64,000 nucleotides of DNA from Comamonadaceae bacterium (GTDB taxonomy: Bacteria; Pseudomonadota; Gammaproteobacteria; Burkholderiales; Burkholderiaceae_C): positions 1 to 64,000 of the forward strand of contig CANFCG010000005.1 of assembly GCA_947445115.1 (NCBI GenBank), written 5' to 3'. The position numbers and the translations under genes are program-made. A model generated the notes under the pieces. That model ran no database searches and had not been told where the DNA came from. It saw only the letters and a list, made by a program, of their open reading frames with translations. Positions 29,758 to 38,638 of this stretch are shown here, in pieces; positions within the stretch are counted from its first letter, which is position 1, and every line of letters begins with the position of its first letter.

Positions 29758-29894
29758 CAGTGAACTCCAAAAAGAGTGCGGCTGGCCTTGTGGGAAACGC
29801 CCGAGAAATTGTGTTTTTCGGGAAATCTGCTGGTAGTGGATTTTTAGTTGATCCGCACTTGGCTAGCGGTTAACAGCTAAAGATAGATTGTACT

Positions 29895-30524
29895 TCACAG
29901 CTTCAAAAAATGAGTGCGGTAGTGAATCAATTCTTCAATTGATTCATGCACATCCGCTAGCGCCGTGTGTTTTTGTGCTTTTTTGAATGCATCTTTGACA
30001 GCGGGAGCCCAGCGTGCGGCTAATTCTTTGAGCGTGCTCACGTCAATGTTGCGATAGTGGAAATAAGCGTCCAGTTTAGGCATATAACGCTCCAAAAATT
30101 TGCGATCTTGGCTAATGGTATTGCCGCAGCAAGGCGATAGGCCTTTGCCGACGTACTTGCCAATAAATTTGAGGAGTTGAGTCTGCGCTTCTTCTTCGGT
30201 GGTTGTCGATGCTTTCACCTTGTCGATGAGGCCGCTTTTTTTATGTGTGCCTTGGTTCCACTTGTCCATCTTGCTAAGCAACTCGTCGGACTGGTGGATG
30301 ACGAACACAGGCCCCTCGATGCGCACCGTCAAATCAGGACTGGTGACGATCACGGCAATCTCTAGCAGTCTTTCCTTATCGGCATCGAGCCCCGTCATTT
30401 CGCAATCCAGCCAGATGAGGTTTTGATCTGCTTTTTTGAGGACGAGCACCTCGTCGCTAGGCGTCCGCGAAAGGTGCGTATTGCGGGTGGTAGGCGTGGT
30501 TGCTGGCGCAGGTGTGGATGTCAT
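29895..30524 (-). CDS. orn: Oligoribonuclease
   Basis: 209-residue DEDDh exonuclease that degrades 2- to 5-base RNAs, including the linear product of c-di-GMP breakdown. Motifs: [23 protein letters not shown] (ExoI), [16 protein letters not shown] (ExoII) and [18 protein letters not shown] (ExoIII). The ATG one codon inside an in-frame TTG is chosen; it gives about 35 residues before ExoI, roughly 30 more than E. coli Orn. That extension is Thr/Pro-rich and the ribosome binding site is poor, so a later start is possible. A REP-like palindrome lies just upstream. Confidence 0.93.
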   Translation of the reverse strand: MTSTPAPATTPTTRNTHLSRTPSDEVLVLKKADQNLIWLDCEMTGLDADKERLLEIAVIVTSPDLTVRIEGPVFVIHQSDELLSKMDKWNQGTHKKSGLIDKVKASTTTEEEAQTQLLKFIGKYVGKGLSPCCGNTISQDRKFLERYMPKLDAYFHYRNIDVSTLKELAARWAPAVKDAFKKAQKHTALADVHESIEELIHYRTHFLKL

Positions 30525-30543
30525 CAAAAATTTCTATGTGTTC

Positions 30544-30569
30544 GTCATTCCCGCGAAGGCGGGAATCCA
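30544..30569 (+). repeat. REP-like palindrome, copy 2
   Basis: Same 26 bases as the copy at 6860, in the same orientation, with the 8-bp ATTCCCGC/GCGGGAAT stem. It lies in the 51-base gap between the livF stop and the orn start, where it could act as an mRNA 3' stabiliser or terminator-like stem for livF. Confidence 0.85.
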
Positions 30570-30575
30570 AGCCAA

Positions 30576-31331
30576 TTAAACCCCAAGATGCTGCGTGAGC
30601 AATTCTGGCTGCGCCAGCAAACTGCCGGTTGTGCCATCAAACACCACTTGTCCTTTGACGAGGATGACGTTTCTGTCGGTGATTTGCGTCACATGCTTCC
30701 AGTTTTTATCCACAATGATGGATGAAATTCCTGTGTCTCGAATCACGCCGCAAATGCGCCAAATTTCGCGGGCAATCAGCGGCGCAAGGCCTTCCGTGGC
30801 TTCGTCCAAGATCAACACATCAGGGTTTGTCATCAAGGCCCGCCCAATGGTGAGCATTTGTTGTTCTCCACCAGAGAGTTGTTGTCCGCCGTGATGGAGG
30901 CGCTCTTTAAGACGCGGGAAGGTCGCGAGCACTTTGTCAAAATCCCAGTCTTGCCCCGCCTTGGCGCGCGCTTTAGCCGCATTGCTTGAGCCAGCGCGAG
31001 CCGCCATGAGCAAGTTCTCGGTCACGCTCAAATTGCCAAAAATGCCGCGTCCTTCGGGCACGTAGGCGATGCCCATTTGCGCGAGCTTGTAGGGCGCTGC
31101 GTTCGTCATGTCTTGCCCGCTGACTGAGACTGTGCCACTGACGCGACCAACGGGGGCTCTTACCAGCCCCATGATTGATTTGAGCAGCGTGCTCTTGCCC
31201 ATGCCATTCCTACCCATCAGGCCAATCGTCTCGCCGCGTGCGACCGAGAAATTCACGTTTTGCAAAATATGGCTGGCGCCGTAAAAAGTGTTTAAATCTT
31301 TAACTTGAATCAGCGGGGCAGAATTATTCAT
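30576..31331 (-). CDS. livF: Branched-chain amino acid ABC transporter, ATPase LivF
   Basis: 251-residue ATPase. Walker A GRNGMGKSTLLKSIMG, signature LSGGEQQMLTIGRAL, Walker B VLILDEATEGLAP. DLNTFYGASHILQNV near the start and the short length are typical of LivF. Its start overlaps the livG stop by eight bases. It pairs with LivG under the LivH/LivM permease to import leucine-type or related ligands. Confidence 0.95.
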   Translation of the reverse strand: MNNSAPLIQVKDLNTFYGASHILQNVNFSVARGETIGLMGRNGMGKSTLLKSIMGLVRAPVGRVSGTVSVSGQDMTNAAPYKLAQMGIAYVPEGRGIFGNLSVTENLLMAARAGSSNAAKARAKAGQDWDFDKVLATFPRLKERLHHGGQQLSGGEQQMLTIGRALMTNPDVLILDEATEGLAPLIAREIWRICGVIRDTGISSIIVDKNWKHVTQITDRNVILVKGQVVFDGTTGSLLAQPELLTQHLGV

Positions 31332-32037
31332 GTTCTTCCCCTAAATAAGCCGCTTGAACGCTAGCATCCGCACGAATAGCCGCTGGCGTACCCGTTGCAA
31401 TCACGCGTCCATCCACCATGACGGTCAGCACGTCCGCAAGGGCAAACACGGCATCCATATCGTGTTCCACCAGCAAAATGGCGTGCTCGGCTTTCAGGCT
31501 ATGCAGCAACTCGATCATGCGTTCAGCCTCGGCCACGCCCATGCCAGCCAAAGGCTCATCCAATACCAGCACGGTCGGATGAGTCGCCAAACACATTGCA
31601 ATTTCTAATTGGCGCTGCTCGCCGTGGCTCATGTTGGACGCGATCGTGTGGGTTTGATGCTCTAACTTTGCTGATCGAATCGCTTGCTTGGTTCGGTCAA
31701 GATCAAAGTGCGCAGCTAGGCGGACATTTTCAAAAACGGAGAGCGGCAAAAAGACATTTGTTTTTTGAAAGCTGCGTCCCAAGCCGTGACGCGCGATACG
31801 TTCCATCGACCAGCCCGTAATGTCCTGATCGCCAAGCATGAGGCTCCCTGATGTGAGCTGCAAATCACCTGATAGCAAATTGGTGAGGGTGGATTTTCCC
31901 GCTCCGTTGGGACCAATCACGGCGTGGATTTGACCTCGCACGAGATCAAGCGATACATCATTCACCGCCGCCAAGCCGCCAAAGCGTTTAGTTAGTTTTT
32001 GGGCGCGTAGCAAGACCTGCAAAGACCGATTAGTCAT
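31324..32037 (-). CDS. livG: Branched-chain amino acid ABC transporter, ATPase LivG
   Basis: 237-residue ATPase. Walker A GPNGAGKSTLTNLLSG, signature MSHGEQRQLEIAMCLA, Walker B VLVLDEPLAGMG. The block LTKRFGGLAAVNDVSLDL and RSFQKTNVFLPLSVFENV are LivG-type. Start overlaps the livM stop by eight bases. Confidence 0.95.
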   Translation of the reverse strand: MTNRSLQVLLRAQKLTKRFGGLAAVNDVSLDLVRGQIHAVIGPNGAGKSTLTNLLSGDLQLTSGSLMLGDQDITGWSMERIARHGLGRSFQKTNVFLPLSVFENVRLAAHFDLDRTKQAIRSAKLEHQTHTIASNMSHGEQRQLEIAMCLATHPTVLVLDEPLAGMGVAEAERMIELLHSLKAEHAILLVEHDMDAVFALADVLTVMVDGRVIATGTPAAIRADASVQAAYLGEEHE

Positions 32038-33010
32038 GCTTCTTCTCCCATAAACCCATCAAGCCACGTGGGGCAAAGATGATGATGAGGACGATAAAAG
32101 TGCCCATCCATAGTTGCCAATGTTTCCCCAAACCATTTGGCAGATCTTTGAAAAGCGACAGCAAAATCTCAAAACTAAACGCACCCACAATGGCGCCCGC
32201 AAAGTTACCCATGCCGCCTAAAACCAACATCATGATGGCATGGGCACTCATGTGAAAGCCCATCAGCTCGGGGTTGACGAAGCCGCTTTGCGCGCCTTGC
32301 AAATAGCCAGCCAAACCGGCCAAGCCGCCTGCGATGGTGAAGGCGGTGAGCTTGTATCTAAATGTTCCGTAGCCCATCGCCCGCATACGGTGCTCGTTGA
32401 TGCGAATGCCCGCTAGAGCACGTCCTGTGGGGTTCCAAAGCAATTTTCGTAGGATGGCGTAGACGACGAGCATCATCACCAGCGTGAAATAGTAGAAGTG
32501 CGTTTTGTTGTCTAAATCAAACGTCTGAACACCAAAAATAGACGTGCTAGGTTTGAAGTTGATATACAGACCGTCCGAGCCGCCCAGCATCTTGTTGTCA
32601 AAAAACAAGAAGTAGACCATTTGTGCAAACGCCATTGTCACCATGATGAAGTAGATGCCGTGCGTGCGGACTACAAAAAACCCAATCACCAGTGCTGCAA
32701 GGCTTGATGCCAGCACAGCCAGCGGTAGCGTCCACCAAAGACTGACCGCCGCGCCTTCGGGCGTGAGGAAGGCGAGTGCATAGCCCGCGAGGCCAAAGTA
32801 GGCGGCGTGTCCCAGCGACACAAGTCCAGTCACGCCTTGTAGCAAATCGAGACTCATGGCAAAGATGGCGAGGATCATCATCCGCGTGACCATCTCTTTG
32901 TAAAAGTCTGAGCCAACGAACGGAAAGGCGACAAGGCACAGCAACGCCAATATCAGTGTGGCCTGTAGGCCTTTTGGTAGGATTTCTAAATTGGATTTCA
33001 CTACGCTCAT
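32030..33010 (-). CDS. livM: Branched-chain amino acid ABC transporter, permease LivM
   Basis: 326-residue inner-membrane permease with about eight to nine hydrophobic segments. Family marks: GVTGLVSLGHAAYFGLAGYA, NPTGRALAGIRINEHRMRAMGYG (the cytoplasmic coupling loop) and GGMGNFAGAIVGA. It forms the channel together with LivH. Seven bases after livH. Confidence 0.95.
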   Translation of the reverse strand: MSVVKSNLEILPKGLQATLILALLCLVAFPFVGSDFYKEMVTRMMILAIFAMSLDLLQGVTGLVSLGHAAYFGLAGYALAFLTPEGAAVSLWWTLPLAVLASSLAALVIGFFVVRTHGIYFIMVTMAFAQMVYFLFFDNKMLGGSDGLYINFKPSTSIFGVQTFDLDNKTHFYYFTLVMMLVVYAILRKLLWNPTGRALAGIRINEHRMRAMGYGTFRYKLTAFTIAGGLAGLAGYLQGAQSGFVNPELMGFHMSAHAIMMLVLGGMGNFAGAIVGAFSFEILLSLFKDLPNGLGKHWQLWMGTFIVLIIIFAPRGLMGLWEKKHD

Positions 33011-33017
33011 AAGTGTT

Positions 33018-33887
33018 TCATGCTTTAAATAAACCTTCAGGCTTCCACAGCAACACCGCTGCCATCAGTAGGTACACCAACATCCCCGAAATCGAAGGAA
33101 GCAGCACCTTGCCAAAGGTGTCCACAAAGCCGACCAAGAGCGCGGCAATTAGCGCACCACGCACCGAGCCAATGCCGCCAATCACCACGACTACAAAACA
33201 CATGATGAGAACACTAGAGCCCATGTTCGGATAAACACTACTGATGGGGGAGGCAATCATGCCTGCCACGCTAGCCAGCGCTACGCCCAAGGCAAACACC
33301 ACGGCGTGAATCAGTTTAATATTAATGCCGAGTGCTTCTGCCATATCGCTATTAAATGCACCTGCACGAATTTTCATGCCGAGTTTGGTTTTGCTAATCA
33401 GCCCATACAGTCCAAGTGCCAAAGCCACGCAAACCCCCGCCATTGCCAAGCGATAAACAGGATAGGAGAGCGTGTCCGTCAGAGGAATAGAGGCAGAGAG
33501 CAGATCGGGAATAGCCACGCCATGCACGTCGTCGCCCCACAGCATGGAGCGCAGTTCTTCAAAAATGTAGATCAAGCCAAACGTAAGTAGCACTTGGTCT
33601 AGATGATCACGTTTATAAAAATGACGAAATAAAAGCCACTCCAGCGCAAGCCCAAACACGACCGAGAGCAAGGCACCCACGAGGATGGCTAAGGTGAGGC
33701 TGCCCAAGAGTCCGCTGAGTGCATACGCAAGATAAGCACCCAGCATATAAAAGCTACCATGCGCCAAATTGACCACGCCCATGATGCCAAAGATCAGCGT
33801 CAATCCCGCTGCCAGCATGAAAAGCAGGAGGCCGTATTGAACGCTATTGAGCAGTTGAACGAGGAAGGTGGGGAAGTCCATCGCCAT
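33018..33887 (-). CDS. livH: Branched-chain amino acid ABC transporter, permease LivH
   Basis: 289-residue permease with about eight hydrophobic segments. Marks are LIFGIMGVVNLAHGSFYMLGA and the GGIGSVRGALIAALLVG loop. Two in-frame ATGs (33887, 33881) are possible. Six bases after livK. Confidence 0.95.
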   Translation of the reverse strand: MAMDFPTFLVQLLNSVQYGLLLFMLAAGLTLIFGIMGVVNLAHGSFYMLGAYLAYALSGLLGSLTLAILVGALLSVVFGLALEWLLFRHFYKRDHLDQVLLTFGLIYIFEELRSMLWGDDVHGVAIPDLLSASIPLTDTLSYPVYRLAMAGVCVALALGLYGLISKTKLGMKIRAGAFNSDMAEALGINIKLIHAVVFALGVALASVAGMIASPISSVYPNMGSSVLIMCFVVVVIGGIGSVRGALIAALLVGFVDTFGKVLLPSISGMLVYLLMAAVLLWKPEGLFKA

Positions 33888-33893
33888 GGGCGG

Positions 33894-35090
33894 TTAGCCC
33901 ATCTTGCAGCCAGCGCCTGAGTCGGACAAAGCTTTGGCGGCGACGCTCAGCACTTTGTTTTCACCGTTTTTCACCACGCGCAGATAAATATCTTGAATTG
34001 GGTTATGCGCTTTGCTCATCGTCCATTTGCCGCGCGGACTATCAATGACAGCGCCTCCCATTGATTTGTATAAATCTACTTTTTTCGTGAAATCGCCCTT
34101 GACCGCGTTGGCACCTTTAATGAGCAACAGTCCTGCGTCGTAGCCTTGTACCGCATACACGTCGGGTTGCATTTTAAAAGCTTTGGCATACGCCAAGCGG
34201 AAAGCCTTGTTGCGCGGAGTATCCAGCGAGTCCGCGTAATGCAGCGTTGTCATTACGCCCTCAGCCGCACTGCCTGCCGCTTCCAAAACGCCCTCGGTAA
34301 GAAAGCCTGAGCCGTAGAGTGGAATCTTGCCCTTGAGTCCTGCCGCCGCGTAGTCTTTTAAGAACTTGACCGCACCGCCACCAGAGAAGAAGCACACGAC
34401 GGCGTCAGGTTTAAGTGCCGCAATTTCCGTCAATAGCGCTTGGAATTCGACGTTAGGAAATGGCAGCCCCAGCTCTTTCACTATCGAGCCGCCGCCTGCA
34501 ATGAAGCCTTCTTTAAAGCCTTCAAGCGACTCGTCGCCTGCCGCGTATTTCCAAGAGATCCATACGACTTTCTTTTGTCCTTTGGCTAATAAAACAGGGC
34601 CCAGCGCGTGGGTGGGTTGCGAGTTGGTAAATGAGGTGCGAAACACGTTGGGCGCGCACAGGGCACGGGTTGCAGCGCCTAAGCCTGCGTTGGGGATGAT
34701 GCTCAAAACGCCCGAATCGCGAGCCACTTTTTGAATGCCCATTTGCACACCAGAATGCACCGTACCAATGATGGCATCGACCTTGTCGCGTTGCACCAAT
34801 TTATTGGCGTTTTCAATGCCTTTTGCCGGCTCAGACTCATCGTCAACTTTAAAAAATTCCACTTCACGGCCACCTAATTTTCCGCCTTGCTCGTTCAACG
34901 CTAAGCGAAAACCGTTTTCAATTGCCACGCCTAATTGAGCGAATGTGCCTGTGTAGGGCAGCATCAAACCGACGCGTAATTTGCTGGTTTGAGCCTGCGC
35001 CCCAGTGGCTAAAAACCCGGCGGAAGCCGCGCCCGCTAAGGCCGCACTAGAGGTAATAATTTGGCGACGAGTAGTAGTGGCAAGGATCAT
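33894..35090 (-). CDS. livK: Branched-chain amino acid-type ABC transporter, periplasmic binding protein LivK
   Basis: 398-residue Peripla_BP_6 protein. The chosen ATG (MILATTTRRQIITSS) has GGAG nearby and gives a twin-arginine-like signal (TTRRQIITSSAALAG, cleavage near GAQAQT); a longer opening adds 26 residues that do not look like a signal. The ligand-binding fold follows: KLRVGLMLPYTGTFAQLGVAIENG, VDAIIGTVHSGVQMGIQ, and YAVQGYDAGLLLIKGA. First gene of livKHMGF. Binding residues typical for leucine are not clear enough to name the ligand. Confidence 0.9.
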   Translation of the reverse strand: MILATTTRRQIITSSAALAGAASAGFLATGAQAQTSKLRVGLMLPYTGTFAQLGVAIENGFRLALNEQGGKLGGREVEFFKVDDESEPAKGIENANKLVQRDKVDAIIGTVHSGVQMGIQKVARDSGVLSIIPNAGLGAATRALCAPNVFRTSFTNSQPTHALGPVLLAKGQKKVVWISWKYAAGDESLEGFKEGFIAGGGSIVKELGLPFPNVEFQALLTEIAALKPDAVVCFFSGGGAVKFLKDYAAAGLKGKIPLYGSGFLTEGVLEAAGSAAEGVMTTLHYADSLDTPRNKAFRLAYAKAFKMQPDVYAVQGYDAGLLLIKGANAVKGDFTKKVDLYKSMGGAVIDSPRGKWTMSKAHNPIQDIYLRVVKNGENKVLSVAAKALSDSGAGCKMG

Positions 35091-35181
35091 AAAAAGCTCC
35101 AGAAGGGTTGAAATGAGTGGCGATAGTAACCGCAATTGACTAAGTGGCGCATGCAGGATTGTGCACAACTAAAATCAGTCG

Positions 35182-36459
35182 ATGTACACACCTTTTGCCT
35201 CTTCGATCACTTCGACTTCTTTCACGATTCTTTTTTCAGCTGCCCTGCTGGGGGGGGTTTTAGTCCGCTCTTACCTCTCCATGCGCCAAGCACGCCACGT
35301 GGCCGCGCACCGAGGCGCTGTGCCGGTAGTCTTTGCCCATAAAGTCGCGCTGGACGCGCATCAAAAAGCTGCGGACTACACGCTGGCTAAATCACGCCTC
35401 GCCTTTTGGGAGGACGTGCTGGGTTGCGTCACTCTTTTGGGTTGGACGCTGCTGGGCGGACTTGCACTGTTAAACGCCTCCGTGCTTGACTGGATGGGTT
35501 CAAGTTTTTGGCAACAAATATTGCTCTTACTGGCATTCACCATGGTGGGCTCCGTCATCGATTTACCGCTGTCGCTGTATCAAACCTTTGGGTTAGAGGC
35601 GCGTTTTGGGTTTAACAAAACCACTTGGAAAACGTGGTTTGTCGATTTGGTTAAAGGCACACTCCTTGGCGCTGCGATTGGTTTGCCGTTGATTGCGCTC
35701 GTGCTCTATCTGATGGGTGCTGCGGGGCAAAACTGGTGGCTCTGGGCTTGGGGTGCACTCACTTTGTTTAGCCTGTTCATGATGTGGATTGCGCCCACCA
35801 TCATCATGCCGCTATTCAATAAATTTACACCGTTAGAAGACGAGGCTTTGAAGGCTCGCGTGACAGCATTGATGCAGCGCTGCGGCTTTAACGCCAGCGG
35901 ATTCTTTGTGATGGATGGCAGCAAACGATCGGCACATTCCAATGCGTTTTTTGTGGGTTTTGGATCGACTAAGCGTGTGGTGTTTTATGACACGCTGCTC
36001 AAACAAATCAACATCGACGAGATGGAAGCCGTGCTGGCACACGAGCTGGGTCACGCGCACCACAAGCACATCATCAAGCGGATGGTGATGCAGTTCGTTG
36101 TGTCGTTCGTGGGCTTTGGCTTGCTGGGCTGGCTGGCCACACAGACGTGGTTCTATACGGGACTGGGCGTGCAGCCCTCACTGACGGGCAGCAACGATGC
36201 GCTCGCGCTTTTGCTCTTCATGATTGCTGTGCCCGTGTTCATGTTTTTTGTCACGCCAGTGTTTTCCTTTTTCTCGCGCAAAGACGAGTTTGAGGCTGAT
36301 GCCTACGCCGTGAAACACAGCAACGGCGCGGCGCTGGCTTCGGCACTTTTGACGCTGTACGAGGACAACGCCTCCACACTCACGCCCGATCCGCTGTATA
36401 TGAGCTTTTATGCGTCGCATCCTCCCGCAACCGAACGACTCGCAAGGTTGACGGCATGA
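35182..36459 (+). CDS. M48-family membrane metallopeptidase (Ste24/CAAX-protease type)
   Basis: 425-residue membrane protease. Zinc ligands are in VLAHELGHAHHKH (HEXXH) and the downstream Glu in KDEFEADAYAVKHS. The N-terminal half has four to five hydrophobic segments and the Ste24-type block FGLEARFGFNKTTWKTWFVD; two more segments flank the active site. Likely role is cleavage of membrane proteins in quality control. Codons 23-26 contain a run of eight Gs (35250-35257). Divergent from livK with 91 bases between; rsgA follows after 10 bases. Confidence 0.92.
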   Translation: MYTPFASSITSTSFTILFSAALLGGVLVRSYLSMRQARHVAAHRGAVPVVFAHKVALDAHQKAADYTLAKSRLAFWEDVLGCVTLLGWTLLGGLALLNASVLDWMGSSFWQQILLLLAFTMVGSVIDLPLSLYQTFGLEARFGFNKTTWKTWFVDLVKGTLLGAAIGLPLIALVLYLMGAAGQNWWLWAWGALTLFSLFMMWIAPTIIMPLFNKFTPLEDEALKARVTALMQRCGFNASGFFVMDGSKRSAHSNAFFVGFGSTKRVVFYDTLLKQINIDEMEAVLAHELGHAHHKHIIKRMVMQFVVSFVGFGLLGWLATQTWFYTGLGVQPSLTGSNDALALLLFMIAVPVFMFFVTPVFSFFSRKDEFEADAYAVKHSNGAALASALLTLYEDNASTLTPDPLYMSFYASHPPATERLARLTA

Positions 36460-36469
36460 GGCTCGCAGC

Positions 36470-37420
36470 ATGATGAATAAGGGCTTGGTGGTTGGTCTAC
36501 ACGGCCATCATGTTGTCGTAGAAACAGCAGAAGGCGAGCGCGTGATTTGCCACGCACGTGGCAAAAAAAATCAATGCGTGGTGGGCGACCGCGTGCAGTG
36601 GCAAGCCAGCAAAGACGAAGGCACGATTGAAAAATTAGAACCACGCCGCAACTTGCTCTATCGTCAAGATGACATTCGCAGCAAACAGTTTGCCGCCAAT
36701 CTCGACCAAGTGCTCTTCGTTCTTGCCGCCGAGCCCGTGTTCTCCGAGAGCCAACTCGCACGCGCGCTGATCTCTTGCGAAGCAGCCAAAATCAAACCCA
36801 TCATCGTGCTCAATAAAGCCGATTTGACGGTGCCGTTTTTTGAGGCCATGACGCGACTTGCGCCCTACAAACGCATGGGCTACGAGGTGCTGGGGCTGTC
36901 TATTAAACCCAAGACTTCGACGGATTCGGCACTGCTGGAGGCCAAGCCCGATAAGGCTCGCGAGGCATTAATGCCGCTATTGACTGGCAAAACTACATTC
37001 GTCATGGGCGCCTCGGGCGTAGGCAAAAGTTCGCTCATTAATCTCTTGCTGCCAGACGCAGATTTAGCGACGCGTGAGATTTCAACGGCACTCAATTCTG
37101 GCAAGCACACCACCACCACCACGAGCTGGTTTTGGCTAGAGGATGGACGTGATGGGAACAAACAAAGCGCCATCATCGACTCCCCGGGCTTTCAAGAATT
37201 CGGTCTGCACCATGTGGACAAAATGCTGCTGGCAAAACTGATGCCCGACTTCGCGCAGTACGACGGACAGTGCCGTTTTTACAACTGTAAACATCTCCAA
37301 GAGCCGCAGTGCGCGGTGTTGGCGAACGTGTCGGACGCACAGGTTGAGACCGCTATCAGCCCCTCGCGCCATGCGTTTTATGCAAGGGTGTTTGAGGAAT
37401 TGAGTCAGTCGAAGTTTTGA
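36470..37420 (+). CDS. rsgA: Ribosome small-subunit-dependent GTPase RsgA
   Basis: 316-residue circularly permuted GTPase for late 30S maturation. An OB-fold N-terminus (RVICHARGKKNQCVVGDRVQW) is followed by the permuted G motifs: G4 VLNKADLT, G1 GASGVGKSSLINLL, G3 DSPGFQEFG. The C-terminal zinc-binding region is CRFYNCKHLQEPQCAV. Its stop codon abuts that of the convergent dinB with no base between. Confidence 0.96.
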   Translation: MMNKGLVVGLHGHHVVVETAEGERVICHARGKKNQCVVGDRVQWQASKDEGTIEKLEPRRNLLYRQDDIRSKQFAANLDQVLFVLAAEPVFSESQLARALISCEAAKIKPIIVLNKADLTVPFFEAMTRLAPYKRMGYEVLGLSIKPKTSTDSALLEAKPDKAREALMPLLTGKTTFVMGASGVGKSSLINLLLPDADLATREISTALNSGKHTTTTTSWFWLEDGRDGNKQSAIIDSPGFQEFGLHHVDKMLLAKLMPDFAQYDGQCRFYNCKHLQEPQCAVLANVSDAQVETAISPSRHAFYARVFEELSQSKF

Positions 37421-38566
37421 CTAAGCTTTGACCAAATGTCCCACGCGCACGCCCAAGAGGCGTATGCGTTTCTCTAGCGGCATGCGCTTCAAAGCCAAGC
37501 CCGCTGCGGCTCGCAGACCTGTGGCATCGTTCAAAGGCACATCCACCGTATGGTCGCGTGTGGCAGTTTTAAAGTCGTCGTACTTCACCTTCACACCAAT
37601 GGTTTTGCCCTTGTAACCCTTGCGCTGGAGGTCGTCGGCTAGCCGCTCGCACAGCCGCGTGAAGATAGCGCCGAGTTCCGTTTTGTCACGCACCGCGTGC
37701 ATGTCGCGCTCAAATGTGGTCTCGCGGCTAATGGAGACGGGCTCGCTGCTTGTCTCCAATTCGCGCTCATCCAAGCCCCACGCCGCACGGCTCATCCAAC
37801 TACCCGTAGCTTTGCCGAAATGCTCAATCAGCGTGGCTTCGTTTCGCGCCGCCAATTGCCCAATAGTTTTAATGCCAAGCTGTGTGAGTTTGATCTCCGC
37901 CTTGGGACCAATGCCATTGATTTTGCGCACCGCCAGCGGCCAGATTTTGGTTTGCAAATCATCCTCGTAAACGATGGACACGCCATTGGGCTTATCGAAC
38001 TCGCTCGCCATTTTTGCCAGCAACTTATTGGGCGCAACGCCAACCGAGCAGGTCAGCCCCGTCGTCTCAAAAATCGCGCGTTGCAGTTGCTCGGCAAGCG
38101 CTCGCCCGCCTTCAATTTGCCCGCCAATGATGCCTGTGAAGTCGATGTACACTTCGTCCACACCACGGTCTTCCATCACAGGGCAAAATTCCTCTATGAC
38201 GGCCTTAAACGCCCGCGAATATTTGCGGTACTCGTCAAAATCGACAGGCAACAAAATCGCGTCGGGGCACAGCTTGGCAGCCTTCATCAGCCCCATTGCC
38301 GAGCCCACACCAAAAGCGCGAGCGGCATAGGTGGCGGTGGTAATCACGCCGCGCCCTGTGTAGGTGTGCAGGCGCGGAAATTCGTCAAGTTGGATCTCGT
38401 GCAGGCCTCTTCTATTTCCATCCGCAGCAAGGCTTGCGAGCATGGCATTGTCCTCGCGCCGCCTGCCGCCACCAATCACCACGGGCAGTCCTTTAAGCTG
38501 CGGATAGCGAAGCAACTCCACCGACGCGTAGAACGCATCCATGTCGAGGTGGGCAATTCGGCGCAT
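37421..38566 (-). CDS. dinB: DNA polymerase IV
   Basis: 381-residue Y-family translesion polymerase. The palm begins RRIAHLDMDAFYASVELL; the catalytic pair is in RGVDEVYIDFTG; helix-hairpin-helix region KINGIGPKAEIKLTQLGI; little-finger domain is the last 120 or so residues. Between VVIGGGRRR and YTGRGVITTATYAARAFGV there is an insertion of about 35 residues compared with E. coli DinB, which I recall as common in comamonad-type Burkholderiales. No LexA-box (CTGT-N8-ACAG) is visible in the 72-base gap upstream. Confidence 0.95.
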   Translation of the reverse strand: MRRIAHLDMDAFYASVELLRYPQLKGLPVVIGGGRRREDNAMLASLAADGNRRGLHEIQLDEFPRLHTYTGRGVITTATYAARAFGVGSAMGLMKAAKLCPDAILLPVDFDEYRKYSRAFKAVIEEFCPVMEDRGVDEVYIDFTGIIGGQIEGGRALAEQLQRAIFETTGLTCSVGVAPNKLLAKMASEFDKPNGVSIVYEDDLQTKIWPLAVRKINGIGPKAEIKLTQLGIKTIGQLAARNEATLIEHFGKATGSWMSRAAWGLDERELETSSEPVSISRETTFERDMHAVRDKTELGAIFTRLCERLADDLQRKGYKGKTIGVKVKYDDFKTATRDHTVDVPLNDATGLRAAAGLALKRMPLEKRIRLLGVRVGHLVKA

Positions 38567-38638
38567 GGTGTGGGTCAGGGTTTAGTTGGTAAACTGAGAA
38601 AATCAAATTGTCCCACTTCGCAGCCCTTCATTGCATTC

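Noticed and set aside
29758-29894. A pyrimidine-type attenuator or riboswitch ahead of carA
   Set aside because: Only a 9-bp CCCGA-type hairpin without U tract is seen; nothing matches a known leader class.
37697-38638. A long in-frame extension that would make the RhuM-like protein 642 residues
   Set aside because: The extra 314 codons run antisense through dinB and show no RhuM-family features; the family start is at 38639.
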